From the NCBI GenBank assembly GCA_021825925.1, contig JAKAFP010000007.1:112515-176514 (forward strand): a stretch of 64,000 bases of DNA, in the 5' to 3' direction. How positions within the stretch are numbered: the first letter of the stretch is position 1; each line of letters opens with the position of its first letter. Position numbers and translations under genes: made by a program. The notes under the pieces were generated by a model. The model searched no databases. It was given only the letters and a program-made list of their open reading frames with translations, and was not told the origin of the DNA. This document shows, one piece after another, positions 8,359 through 16,437 of the stretch. Origin of the DNA: Chloroflexota bacterium. Lineage in GTDB: Bacteria > Chloroflexota > Anaerolineae > Anaerolineales > Anaerolineaceae.

Positions 8359-9309
8359 ATGGTAACTTTTGGCTCATGGATACAAAAACTGCGAAAAGAC
8401 TCCGGTATTGACTTACGAACAATTGGTCAAATCTCCGGCATCCATTTCACTTCCATTGGTCGCATTGAAAAGGGACAAAACGACCCGACTCTTGAAAGTG
8501 CTGTCAAGATAACTACCGCATTGAAAGGTAATCCTTCCGAGTTATGTCAATTAATCACTGGAACGACTCCCCCATCACCATACATCCTAGATAATAATTC
8601 TCATATGTTCCCAACCATAGAAGATGTTTTATTATTTGAAAAACTAATTATAGAAAAACCGAAATCCACCGGAGAATATTTTGCTCATTTGTTGAATAAG
8701 GTTGTCGATTTATTCTCTCCAAATGAAGAAATTTATCGGAAAGATTTACCAAATCCTTTTCAAAATAAGGAAGTCGAGTGGTTAAATGAATCATTATTAA
8801 AACCGACCTTTTCAGCCATCGACGTTCAAAAATTCTTACTTCATCCCTCACGAAGTAATATCTCATTTATTCTTACCCCCAAATGTAACTATCCTGAACA
8901 ATTTGATCCTGGGATTATTATAAAAATATATATGAACAACGGTGTCCTAATAGCTGAAGATTTGGTACGGTACACGATAAATGAATTTGAAAACTCGGAA
9001 TTTACATCTTTTACTGACGACAAAAAAATTATTCACAAATTTATAAAAATTCAACAAATAATATCAAAAATTGAAGAACAGAATCAGTTTTCGGGTATTA
9101 AACTAAGTGATATAGTTTTGGTAAACAACAAATTTTCCAACCAAGGGGAAATCTTTATGATGGCATGGAATGCGGCAAGTGAGGAAATCCGAGTTAAAGT
9201 TCAACTTAACGCTTCTAATGCTGCAAGATTATTGATAATAATGAGCCGCTATCTATCCACCCTTAATAACCCTGAACCAGACTGGCTAAATAGATTGCAC
9301 AATTTATAA
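8359..9309 (+). CDS. XRE-family HTH transcriptional regulator, divergent from the tns operon
   Basis: This 316-residue protein has an N-terminal HTH_3 domain at residues 5-62 (IDLRTIGQISGIHFTSIGRI, then EKGQNDPTLESAVKI). The long C-terminal part of about 240 residues has no domain that I recognise; it is probably sensory or for oligomerisation. It has a ribosome site (GAGG, 5 nt before ATG). Lying head-to-head with tnsA across a 269-bp region with GGTAAT repeats, it is the obvious candidate repressor of transposition and of itself (inference from position). XRE regulators beside tns genes are known from several Tn7-like families. Confidence 0.8.
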   Translation: MVTFGSWIQKLRKDSGIDLRTIGQISGIHFTSIGRIEKGQNDPTLESAVKITTALKGNPSELCQLITGTTPPSPYILDNNSHMFPTIEDVLLFEKLIIEKPKSTGEYFAHLLNKVVDLFSPNEEIYRKDLPNPFQNKEVEWLNESLLKPTFSAIDVQKFLLHPSRSNISFILTPKCNYPEQFDPGIIIKIYMNNGVLIAEDLVRYTINEFENSEFTSFTDDKKIIHKFIKIQQIISKIEEQNQFSGIKLSDIVLVNNKFSNQGEIFMMAWNAASEEIRVKVQLNASNAARLLIIMSRYLSTLNNPEPDWLNRLHNL

Positions 9310-9664
9310 CAATATTTTTTTATTTTCGATAATCTTATGCGCAAACAAAAAATTCCATCAAGCGACTATAGTCATCAGTATTAAGACAATTTCTATATCA
9401 TTCTATCGTGTTTCATTGTTTCAATATTAATTAATTTTTGATTACAGCAGGTTTAATATCAGATAATCAATGAATCATCCATTCTCTATGTAAGGCTAAA
9501 AACTTAATTACTCAAGAAAATAATAATTATATTAATGTAAGGAAATAATATTTATTATATTATATATAATTATCTAATTTTTGATTAATTTGTGATATAC
9601 TAGTAATATAAGTTTTGAAAGAATAACTTTTTTATCTTCAACAATAGATAAAGGAGATAACAAA
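9310..9664 (+). promoter_or_regulatory. AT-rich intergenic region with extended -10 promoter
   Basis: This 355-bp stretch has no gene that I can support. At its start is TTTCGATAAT (9324-9333), one half of an inverted motif that recurs in this island. Near its end TGATATACT (9593-9601) is an extended -10 element, followed by an AAGGAG ribosome site at 9651-9656 for the gene at 9665. No clear -35 box is visible. Confidence 0.5.
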
Positions 9665-10579
9665 ATGAACCGACAAATAGCCCTTATCCCAACCCCACAA
9701 GACTTATACAAAATTGCTCACCATATCCCAGAGCTAGAACGAAATCAAGTCGAACAATCTACAGAAGAAAAAGAACATTTGGAGGAATTAATTAGTGTTT
9801 TTTTTCGCGCAGCACTTGACGATTCTGAAGGAGTAATTACAGAAGAAATGTTGATGGTGGCTGATAATCTCTATGGGCCAGGAATGTCAAACATAATTGC
9901 TAGTTCTCTTGGGGTTGGAACAGGAGAATTACGGAAACTTCTATCTAAGAAAATAACTAAATCATGCAGACAATGCCATAAGCCATTTACCGTTGTGGAA
10001 CAACGTGTAGTTAATGGATATAGTGATAATGGTGGGACTCTTTGTCCGGCTTGCTCAAAACTAGAATGTGAAAAAAATGAGAAAACAAAACGAAGTGAGG
10101 CTGATTATCGCACTCGCATGTTAGAGTTTGATAATCAACTATTACTAAATAATGAAGATGATTTGTTTGAAAATCCAGATTTTATTGAAATGATTGAAAA
10201 ATTCGCACGAAATTGGATTGTAGGAGCTAATAATAATTTTATTGATGGAGTGCCTTATCGTGGTGGCTGCATGTTATGTGGTACAAAACCTGTCCGAGTT
10301 TTTGTTCGGGATTTAAATATTCTCACTTCAACAATAAAGTCAATTTGGGATTATTGGGAAAATCGCCGCAAAGAGGTTCAACAAGAGCCATATATTCCGT
10401 TTCCCCCACTTCAGAAAAACTCTCAATTTCTTTCGCGATTTAGCCCAACTGGTTATTTCGATTCGATGTTATATTATCCAATCCTTAAATTTCCACTGAT
10501 AATTTTATGTGAGAATTGTGGAAAAAATAATGCTTATAATTTTATCGATATACTGGGAGTTGATTTCAATAGTAGATAG
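9665..10579 (+). CDS. Uncharacterised zinc-ribbon protein
   Basis: This 304-residue protein is of unknown function. It contains several paired cysteines suited to zinc binding: CRQCHKPF (about 108-115) with CPAC (about 136-139), CMLCGTKP (about 204-211) and CENCGKNN near the C-terminus. There is no signal peptide or membrane segment. The start is supported by AAGGAGATAACAAA before ATG. It stands alone between the XRE regulator and the hipA module and is separated from the latter by an inverted repeat. It has the AT-rich composition of the island. A nucleic-acid-binding role is possible but not shown. Confidence 0.6.
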   Translation: MNRQIALIPTPQDLYKIAHHIPELERNQVEQSTEEKEHLEELISVFFRAALDDSEGVITEEMLMVADNLYGPGMSNIIASSLGVGTGELRKLLSKKITKSCRQCHKPFTVVEQRVVNGYSDNGGTLCPACSKLECEKNEKTKRSEADYRTRMLEFDNQLLLNNEDDLFENPDFIEMIEKFARNWIVGANNNFIDGVPYRGGCMLCGTKPVRVFVRDLNILTSTIKSIWDYWENRRKEVQQEPYIPFPPLQKNSQFLSRFSPTGYFDSMLYYPILKFPLIILCENCGKNNAYNFIDILGVDFNSR

Positions 10580-10600
10580 ATTGTGATTAGGTAGTTTCGT

Positions 10601-10625
10601 TTTCGATAATTAGAGATTATCGAAA
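10601..10625. repeat. Perfect 10-bp inverted repeat between cargo modules
   Basis: TTTCGATAAT (10601-10610) and ATTATCGAAA (10616-10625) form a perfect inverted repeat with a 5-nt centre. No T-run follows, so it is not a classic terminator. The right half TTATCGAAACC recurs at 16438-16448, and nearly so (TTATTGAAACC) at 15050-15060, always between cargo modules and on the same strand. Confidence 0.6.
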
Positions 10626-10767
10626 CCAACGTGTTTTCTAAAGATTGCTCAACTTTCTGGTAATTCATTACCGAATAGATGAAAAAACTAACCTTTCTAG
10701 CAATAAATTGCCAAATATCTTTTCTAAAATTTTCTTGTTAATCACGCGAAAAGATGGAGATTGCCAA

Positions 10768-12066
10768 GTGAGCAATGCAAAGGTATTTTTATGGAACAGT
10801 GAAGTTGGGATTGCTTCCTGGGACTCAAATCGAAATATCAGTTCATTTCGATATAATCCCGACTTTATTACTTCAGAACTTCAATTATCACCATTAGTGA
10901 TGCCATTAAATAAGAATCCTTACAATTTTCCAGAACTCGAATTCATTACTTTCAAAGGATTACCGGGACTGTTGATGGATTCACTCCCAGATAAGTTTGG
11001 GAATAAGGTTATTGATAAATGGTTAGTAATGCAAAACAGAGATGAAACAAGTTTTAATCCTATTGACCGATTATGTTTTATCGGAAATCGTGGTATGGGG
11101 GCACTTGAATATGAGCCATCCATTCTAGACTCACCCTCAAAAAACAGTAAGTTAGAGATGTCCAAGATGGTTGGATTAGCCAATAAAATACTCGATCAAC
11201 GAGAATATTCAGTAGATTCTTTCATCAAATATAATAATCAAGATAATATGGGAGACATTATATGGGCTGGAACTTCTGCTGGTGGTTCAAGAGCAAAAGC
11301 GATAATCGCTTGGAATGAAATCTCGAAGGAGTTTATTCCTGAACAACTCTCACTCCCACCCGGTTTTGAACATTGGTTAATAAAATTCGATGGGATTAAA
11401 AACAACCGGGACAAAGAGCGTACAGACCCAATGGGATATGGAAAAATTGAATATGCTTATTACCTAATGGCTTTAAAAGCTGGAATAAAAATGTCGGAAT
11501 GTCGTCTTTATAACGAAAATGAGCGAAACCATTTTATTACAAAGCGATTTGACCGGAATCCAAATGGGAGCAAAATTCACATGCAATCGCTTTGTGCAAT
11601 TGCTCACATGGATTTCAATCAAGTAGGGCGATATTCTTACGAAGATGCAATCCATGTTATGAACCTGCTTCACTTACCGCAAGAGGATTTGGAGCAATTT
11701 GTTTTACGAGCATTATTTAACGTAGTTGGAAGAAATCAAGACGACCATGTGAAGAATATTGCGTTTCTAATGAGCCAAGACAGTGAGTGGAGGCTCTCTC
11801 CTGCTTATGATGTTACTTATGCATATGACCCAACAGGCAAGTGGACAAACCAACATCAAATGAGTATTAATGGAAAAAGAGATAATTTTGTGAAAGAGGA
11901 TTTTTATTCTTTATCATCATGTTTTGGAATTAATAAGACTCATGTGAACGAATTGCTCGACCGTGTTATCCAGTCAATAAAAACTTGGCCTGATTTCGCA
12001 ATGAAAGTAGGAATCGATGAAAAGTATGTATTGCAAATCCATGCCACTCATCGTTTATCCTTTTGA
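10768..12066 (+). CDS. hipA: HipA-family serine/threonine kinase toxin
   Basis: This HipA-fold kinase has the family motifs SAGGSRAKAII (phosphate-binding loop region), VVGRNQDDHVKNIAF (catalytic NxxD/H segment) and SPAYDVTYA (metal-binding aspartate). HipA kinases phosphorylate translation factors or tRNA synthetases and cause dormancy. I choose the GTG at 10768 (VSNAKVFLWNSEVGI), which has GGAG 9 nt upstream and matches the usual HipA N-terminus, giving 432 residues. The frame is open back to 10645, but that extra segment contains a GGTAAT inverted pair and looks non-coding. Unlike classical hipBA, the HTH partner lies downstream. Confidence 0.85.
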   Translation: MSNAKVFLWNSEVGIASWDSNRNISSFRYNPDFITSELQLSPLVMPLNKNPYNFPELEFITFKGLPGLLMDSLPDKFGNKVIDKWLVMQNRDETSFNPIDRLCFIGNRGMGALEYEPSILDSPSKNSKLEMSKMVGLANKILDQREYSVDSFIKYNNQDNMGDIIWAGTSAGGSRAKAIIAWNEISKEFIPEQLSLPPGFEHWLIKFDGIKNNRDKERTDPMGYGKIEYAYYLMALKAGIKMSECRLYNENERNHFITKRFDRNPNGSKIHMQSLCAIAHMDFNQVGRYSYEDAIHVMNLLHLPQEDLEQFVLRALFNVVGRNQDDHVKNIAFLMSQDSEWRLSPAYDVTYAYDPTGKWTNQHQMSINGKRDNFVKEDFYSLSSCFGINKTHVNELLDRVIQSIKTWPDFAMKVGIDEKYVLQIHATHRLSF

Positions 12067-12101
12067 TGATGATTTCAGATGCGGGAAAATAGGTAGAGAA
12101 A

Positions 12102-12398
12102 ATGGATGATGAGTCATTCAAGGAATTATTGGAAAGTATACGTGAAGGAATGGCAATAAACCGAGGTGAACAAGAACCATCTCGTTCTTTTCATTTTTCT
12201 TCTTGTGACGTTCATTCTATTCGTAATAAATTTGGTTTTTCACAACGAGAATTCGCTATGTTATTAGGAATAAGTGTGAGAACTTTACAAAACTGGGAAA
12301 ATGGTCACAGAAAACCAACTGGTACGGCTAAAGTCCTGCTTGAAATAATTGATAAATATCCAGATGTTTTCTTGAACAAAAGAAATAACTGCAAATGA
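12102..12398 (+). CDS. HTH antitoxin-like DNA-binding protein (HigA/HipB type)
   Basis: This 98-residue protein has a C-terminal HTH_3 domain at about residues 40-80 (KFGFSQREFAMLLGISVRTL, then QNWENGHRKPTG). The N-terminal SFKELLESIREGMAINRGE segment is typical of antitoxins annotated HigA/MqsA-like. It sits 35 nt after hipA and overlaps the next gene by ATGA. It is the likely antitoxin and autorepressor of this module. It might instead pair with the following unknown gene, which occupies the usual place of a second component. Confidence 0.75.
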   Translation: MDDESFKELLESIREGMAINRGEQEPSRSFHFSSCDVHSIRNKFGFSQREFAMLLGISVRTLQNWENGHRKPTGTAKVLLEIIDKYPDVFLNKRNNCK

Positions 12399-12910
12399 AG
12401 TATCCACATTTATATAAAGATTGGCACGATTATGATTTATTGTATCAATTTCCACAAATTGAGAGGATTCAATTATGGAAAAAATTACGTGTTGAGGATG
12501 AAGAACGAGCGTGGTTATTCATTGAAGAACACTATCTTGATAAATACAGCAAGTTTGTAAAGATTGACCTTGATTATTCATCTACTGGAATTTGGGAAAA
12601 TCCATTTCCTTCTAATAGAGCTGATATAAATATCAATCCGACAAGCCTTGGACTACCTGAAGAAGTGTGCAAAGACCTTGAGGAATGGCAAGATTATTTT
12701 GATTTGCATTCAAGGCCGTGGGATGCAGATGAATCCTGTGATTATGAAAAACTGGATAAATGGGGATTGATTATTGCGAAAAAGGTAAAACTTTTTACCC
12801 AACCGAATGTCTATGTAGAATATCATCCATTCCGGGAATTGGCTATTATTAGAAATGAAGTGGTCGAATTAGATGTTCCAGAATTTTTAAAAATACTTAC
12901 TAATTTCTAA
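12395..12910 (+). CDS. Unknown third gene of the hipA module
   Basis: This 171-residue acidic soluble protein is not one that I recognise. It is rich in aromatic and acidic residues (KDWHDYDLLYQFPQ, RPWDADESCDYEKLDKWG). There is no signal peptide or transmembrane segment. Its start overlaps the HTH gene stop by ATGA, so translation is coupled, and a perfect 21-bp terminator hairpin follows 31 bp downstream. The layout hipA - HTH - this gene therefore makes one closed transcription unit. Possible roles are an accessory antitoxin or the target-binding component of a three-part toxin system; neither is shown. Confidence 0.55.
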   Translation: MKYPHLYKDWHDYDLLYQFPQIERIQLWKKLRVEDEERAWLFIEEHYLDKYSKFVKIDLDYSSTGIWENPFPSNRADININPTSLGLPEEVCKDLEEWQDYFDLHSRPWDADESCDYEKLDKWGLIIAKKVKLFTQPNVYVEYHPFRELAIIRNEVVELDVPEFLKILTNF

Positions 12911-12941
12911 AATTTTTATTCAAACGTATAACGTTTTTATT

Positions 12942-12989
12942 AATTAAAAAGTGCTATTGTGATTATAGTCACAATAGCACTTTTTAATT
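12942..12989 (+). terminator. Perfect 21-bp stem terminator of the hipA module
   Basis: Arms 12942-12962 and 12969-12989 are perfectly complementary (core GTGCTATTGTGA / TCACAATAGCAC) around a 6-nt loop TTATAG. The 3' arm ends in TTTTTAATT. A-rich and T-rich flanks make it potentially bidirectional. Confidence 0.85.
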
Positions 12990-13373
12990 CCAAAACCAAG
13001 TCACTGCAATTTTTCTGGTTTATTGTTTATAAAGTTGATAACTTTGGTTGTGATAATCGGAGTCATTACCATCATTATAGGTACAAGGTTCTGTCCAATA
13101 TAAGTATGGACATTAAAATACAAAAAATATTGGATTTATTCCTTGGTAATTTAATTTATAAGAGTTTTGTTAATAATTCGCAATACACTATTTATTTCAG
13201 AACAAATTTGCTATAATACACATATCTAAGTAGACATAAGATTTTTTTCGGGGAAAGAATAGGAGTAAAACCAACAATATTTTCTGATGATTCGCAATTT
13301 TTTATGATTTTTATTTTCACCTCTACGGGTGGTTCATAAAAACGTTCAAACCTAATGGAAGGGAAGGGTTAAA
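12990..13373 (+). promoter_or_regulatory. Long leader/promoter region of the CD-NTase operon
   Basis: There is no supported gene in these 384 bp. GATAATCGGAGTCATTACC (13052-13070) is a diverged copy of the recurrent inverted motif. A consensus -10 box TATAAT lies at 13212-13217 with only a weak -35, implying a leader of about 150 nt. Near 13318 CACC-TCTACG-GGTG can form a small hairpin. AAGGGAAGGG precedes the ATG at 13374. Confidence 0.45.
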
Positions 13374-14249
13374 ATGGGTGTTGGAGAAGATTTCAAAACT
13401 TTTTGTGATAATCTCGCAATATCAAGGCGAGATGCTATTTCGAGCCGATGTAAGGCAATCACACAACGATTAAACAAAGACTATTATGGATATGATTCAG
13501 AAATATATAACAGTTTCTATGGTGGGTCTTTTGGACGAGGAACAGCTATCAATTCTACAAGTGATGTAGATTTATTGTTTGAACTTCCATCGTCTGTTTA
13601 TCATCAATATGATAACTATTCAGGAAACGGTCAATCGGCCCTTTTACAAGCCGTAAAAAATTCAATTAAACAAACATACGCTTCATCAGAAGTTGGTGCT
13701 GATGGTCAAGTTGTTGTTGTAAGTTTTTCTGACGGAATCGTGTTTGAAGTTTTGCCAGTATTTTTAAACACTTCAAATTCATACACGTTTCCCGATTCAA
13801 ACGATGGCGGAAGTTGGAAAACCACAAATCCAAAACCCGAAATTAAGGCTATTCAGGATATGGATAATTCTTGCAACGAAAATTTAAAACGATTATGTAA
13901 AATGATGCGCTCATGGAAAAATCAATGGAACGTGCCAATTCGGGGATTACTAATAGATACATTAGCCTATAACTTTATCAGTAGTTGGGGGAGTCGTGAT
14001 AAATCATATTTGTATTACGATTGGATGAGTCGTGATTTTCTTTATTATTTGAACCAAAGGGATGCTAACCAGTCATATTGGTTAGCTCCAGGGTCAAATC
14101 AATATGTTTGGCGGTCTGGAAATTTTGAATACAAAGCCGGACAATGTTACAATCTTGCGCTTGAAGCAATCCAACAAGCACAAGACAATAAGACTTGGTC
14201 AAGCAAACAAACATGGAGAAAAATCTATGGAACAGACTACCCAGAATAA
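13374..14249 (+). CDS. CD-NTase / SMODS-type nucleotidyltransferase (CBASS-like)
   Basis: This 291-residue protein shows the polymerase-beta-like nucleotidyltransferase signature: GGSFGRGTAINSTSDVDLLF at about residues 49-68 (GS followed by DxD), with the third acidic residue in VFEVLPVFL (about 124-132). CD-NTases of CBASS defence make cyclic di- or trinucleotides upon phage infection. The length is typical. It is followed by an overlapping SLATT membrane gene, a known SMODS-effector arrangement, so the signal probably opens a membrane effector. The exact nucleotide product cannot be predicted from what I see. No Cap2/Cap3 ancillary genes are present, so it would be a minimal two-gene system. 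Confidence 0.85.
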   Translation: MGVGEDFKTFCDNLAISRRDAISSRCKAITQRLNKDYYGYDSEIYNSFYGGSFGRGTAINSTSDVDLLFELPSSVYHQYDNYSGNGQSALLQAVKNSIKQTYASSEVGADGQVVVVSFSDGIVFEVLPVFLNTSNSYTFPDSNDGGSWKTTNPKPEIKAIQDMDNSCNENLKRLCKMMRSWKNQWNVPIRGLLIDTLAYNFISSWGSRDKSYLYYDWMSRDFLYYLNQRDANQSYWLAPGSNQYVWRSGNFEYKAGQCYNLALEAIQQAQDNKTWSSKQTWRKIYGTDYPE

Positions 14250-14820
14250 TAGTAGTGAATTGGTCATTCTTGAAGGGCAAATTCGAGAATGTTATGGGAG
14301 AGTTGTTTACACTCATAAAACTCACGAAAAATGTTCTGACCAACGAGTAAAAGAACAACATAGGCTTAAATTATCACAAATTGTTCTTTCGGCAATTACT
14401 ACATGCGGGCTAATCGTTGTAATATTTGGCAATCCAGATGCTAGTAAGGTATCAGCGATACTTTCCGCTCTTTTTTCTGCATCATTGTTTGCCCTGAATA
14501 CATATACGAAAGAGACAGATTATGGCGCACTAGCACAGAAGCACAAACAAACTGCAAGTAAATTATGGGATGTCAGAGAATCATATCTATCATTGCTTAC
14601 AGACTTAAAAATGAATTGTTTGTCTTGTGATTCTGCTAGAAATAAGCGAGATGCGCTTCAAAAGGTATTAGTAGAAATTTATGGTGACGCCCCAAGAACC
14701 ACTTATTCTAGTTACCGTGATGCCAGTGGGGGACTAAAAAACAAAGAGGAATTAACATTTAATGATGGAGAAATTGATAAATTTTTGCCTAATGAGTTAA
14801 AAAGGACTAAATCATGTTAA
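14227..14820 (+). CDS. SLATT-family two-transmembrane effector paired with the CD-NTase
   Basis: The frame is open from 14104, but ATG 14227 is preferred: GGAG lies about 9 nt upstream and the overlap with the CD-NTase gene is then 23 nt, giving 197 residues. Two transmembrane helices lie at about residues 43-60 (IVLSAITTCGLIVVIFG) and 66-85 (VSAILSALFSASLFALNTYT), flanked by helical segments, with the YxxLAxxH/K-like turn DYGALAQKHKQTASKLWDVR. This is the SLATT layout (SMODS and SLOG-associating 2TM effector), predicted to form pores or disrupt membranes when activated by a nucleotide signal. The family match rests on pattern and neighbour and is not proven. Confidence 0.8.
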   Translation: MEQTTQNNSSELVILEGQIRECYGRVVYTHKTHEKCSDQRVKEQHRLKLSQIVLSAITTCGLIVVIFGNPDASKVSAILSALFSASLFALNTYTKETDYGALAQKHKQTASKLWDVRESYLSLLTDLKMNCLSCDSARNKRDALQKVLVEIYGDAPRTTYSSYRDASGGLKNKEELTFNDGEIDKFLPNELKRTKSC

Positions 14821-14830
14821 GTAAATTATC

Positions 14831-14989
14831 GGCAACCTTACTTCGGTTATCCCTGCTGCAAGCAGACGGGGCATTACGCCTTCGCAAGAACATCGGTTGC
14901 CTCTAAGGGCTATAAATCCACCGGCATAGAATGCCGGTTGCGCTGCAAGCAGCGCGGTATTCAACGCTTCGCTAATAAGAATTATTAGC
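14831..14989. repeat. Cluster of short hairpins in a GC-rich patch after the CBASS-like operon
   Basis: Four stems follow each other: CTGCT-GCA-AGCAG (14853-14865), CCGGCAT-AGA-ATGCCGG (14921-14937), GCGCTGC-AA-GCAGCGC (14940-14955) and GCTAATAA-GAA-TTATTAGC (14971-14989). GGCAACC (14831) and GGTTGCC (14895) form a wider inverted pair, and GCTGCAAGCAG occurs twice. The patch is GC-richer than its surroundings. It may act as a terminator for the operon or be a mobile palindromic repeat; there is no gene in 14821-15107. Confidence 0.6.
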
Positions 14990-15107
14990 TTTGCATTTTT
15001 ACCAATTTACAGATTTAGAATTTACTAATTATGTTTACGATAATCGGCGTTATTGAAACCATTGTCCTTCATTTAGTAATAAGCACACAAAAATATACAT
15101 TTTTGTT

Positions 15108-15794
15108 CTATGAAAAAACAGAATGATATTTTTCTATCTTTTTCCAAATTTTTTTATAAATTTTACTTGCATAAGAGTTAGGATGGGAACGATTTGCTTT
15201 TACTATATTGAATACCTCCTTACGAACATCCATATCACATTCAGATTGAACAATTTTACCTAAAGTAAAAGCAAAGCAATCAATTATGGTCTCACTATCG
15301 GATGCAGAACTCTCTATAAAATATCCAATTACTTTATCTCTACGAATTTTGGTTACAGGCGATTGCTCTCTCACAATTCGGCCGATGGAAAAAGCACATT
15401 GATTAACAATATCAGAATTATTTGCATTATTTTTAACACAATTCCACAATGCATCAATAATTTCTAATGAAATATCATCTGTGGCTACTAGCGCAATATC
15501 CGCTAATTCTTTCGCTGATTCATCAGTCTTAATTCTTGCACCTAAATTTTTCTTTAGAAAATCAATTCTTTCTCTTTCAGTTTGATTCCGCCTAACAATT
15601 TCTTCTAATTTTTTATCTCTTTCTTTTTTACCGACTAAGTATATAAATAGTAACAATAATATTACTCCAAGAGAAATTGAGACTATTTCGCCCAAGAGAT
15701 TCTTAGTTGAAAAATAGAACCACACAGCCCCCGTAAGACAAATCCCCGCTAGAAATAAAACAATTGCTTCCATCCATTCTGGAAATTTCTTCAT
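15108..15794 (-). CDS. Uncharacterised membrane protein with helical-repeat-like cytosolic domain
   Basis: This 228-residue protein has two N-terminal transmembrane helices (about 9-28 AIVLFLAGICLTGAVWFYF and 36-54 IVSISLGVILLLLFIYLVG). A charged linker follows, then about 150 residues of alpha-helical sequence with HEAT-like character (IIDALWNCVKNNANNSD, then QCAFSIGRIVREQ; later CFAFTLGKIVQSE). It has a good ribosome site (AAAGGGGA). The gene is convergent to the CBASS-like pair and belongs to the same AT-rich island. I do not recognise the family; a membrane-associated defence or stress role is only a guess from context. Confidence 0.55.
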   Translation of the reverse strand: MKKFPEWMEAIVLFLAGICLTGAVWFYFSTKNLLGEIVSISLGVILLLLFIYLVGKKERDKKLEEIVRRNQTERERIDFLKKNLGARIKTDESAKELADIALVATDDISLEIIDALWNCVKNNANNSDIVNQCAFSIGRIVREQSPVTKIRRDKVIGYFIESSASDSETIIDCFAFTLGKIVQSECDMDVRKEVFNIVKANRSHPNSYASKIYKKIWKKIEKYHSVFS

Positions 15795-16006
15795 TTTTCC
15801 CCTTTCAAGACAATCTTCGATTTTGTCAGTAGAAAAAAACTGATGCTAATGTATTATATTTTTAATCATTCGAATTCTTGAATTCTTATCCGCTGAATAG
15901 TCGCACAACTTAATCCAAAAGTTGCTTGAGCAGTAGCCACATGTTTAATAAGTCGAACTAATGAAGCATGTTGCAGGTTACTCTGTTTCACATTATACAA
16001 TTAACG

Positions 16007-16045
16007 AAACTTCCTAATGGAAAGCCAAAACGCATTAGGAAGTTT
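16007..16045 (-). terminator. Perfect 13-bp hairpin downstream of the YjzC-like gene
   Basis: AAACTTCCTAATG (16007-16019) pairs perfectly with CATTAGGAAGTTT (16033-16045) around a 13-nt loop containing GAAAGCCAAAAC. It begins 9 bp beyond the stop of the minus-strand gene at 16054. The loop resembles that of the hairpin at 16314-16351. Confidence 0.65.
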
Positions 16046-16053
16046 TATTCTAT

Positions 16054-16233
16054 CTACTTACCACTATTATTTTTTGATGGGTCAACGATATGATACGTTT
16101 CGCCAGGCTTTGGGGTTGGCGGCAAAGGTTCACCTTTTACTACGGTTCGTTCTTCACCAGTTTTCCCACCTCGTGGCCCAATGATTTCATATTGACCAGA
16201 TCTATCAGCTTTTTCGCCGGGTTTTTTGTTCAT
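16054..16233 (-). CDS. Small YjzC-like protein
   Basis: This is a 59-residue gene on the minus strand, short enough to be overlooked. The coding strand has a very strong ribosome site (GAGGGAGGTG) 8 nt before ATG. The product starts MNKKPGEKADRSGQYEIIG, then runs through PRGGKTGEERTVVKGEPLPP and ends TPKPGETYHIVDPSKNNSGK. That G-Y-E-x-x-GPRGG-K-T core and the K-G-E-P-x-PPTPKPG tail match small proteins usually annotated as YjzC-like, of unknown function. It is flanked on both sides by hairpins, so it is probably a monocistronic, insulated unit. Confidence 0.75.
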   Translation of the reverse strand: MNKKPGEKADRSGQYEIIGPRGGKTGEERTVVKGEPLPPTPKPGETYHIVDPSKNNSGK

Positions 16234-16313
16234 TTTTTTTCACCTCCCTCTTGTAGCGTGCTTATGCTAAAATGTTAATAGTCTAAAGTAACAAAAGCAA
16301 GAAACCCTATTTA

Positions 16314-16351
16314 AAACACCCTTAATGAAGCGAAAACCAATAAGGGTGTTT
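16314..16351. terminator. Hairpin upstream of the YjzC-like gene
   Basis: AAACACCCTTA (16314-16324) pairs with TAAGGGTGTTT (16341-16351). The loop contains GAAGCGAAAAC, close to the loop of the hairpin at 16007-16045 although the stem bases differ. No recognisable gene ends into it, so it may insulate the small gene or be a repeat family member. Confidence 0.5.
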
Positions 16352-16437
16352 CTATACTACGCGATTACTATAGCGCAAATGTTCGATATTTTCAATAATT
16401 TTATGATTTTTCTGACAAAAGATTAATATAAGTGCGG

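Noticed and set aside
10645..10767. N-terminal extension of HipA from 10645
   Set aside because: The extension has no ribosome site and contains an operator-like inverted pair, and the protein without it matches the usual HipA start.
12959..13216. 85-residue plus-strand open frame
   Set aside because: It begins inside the terminator hairpin and covers the promoter of the CD-NTase gene.
14831..14989. Integron attC site and cassette array
   Set aside because: The hairpins lack a convincing pair of core sites (GTTRRRY / RYYYAAC) with the usual L and R boxes, and no integrase is visible.
15866..15991. 41-residue minus-strand open frame with GTG start
   Set aside because: No ribosome site and no recognisable similarity; too short to support.
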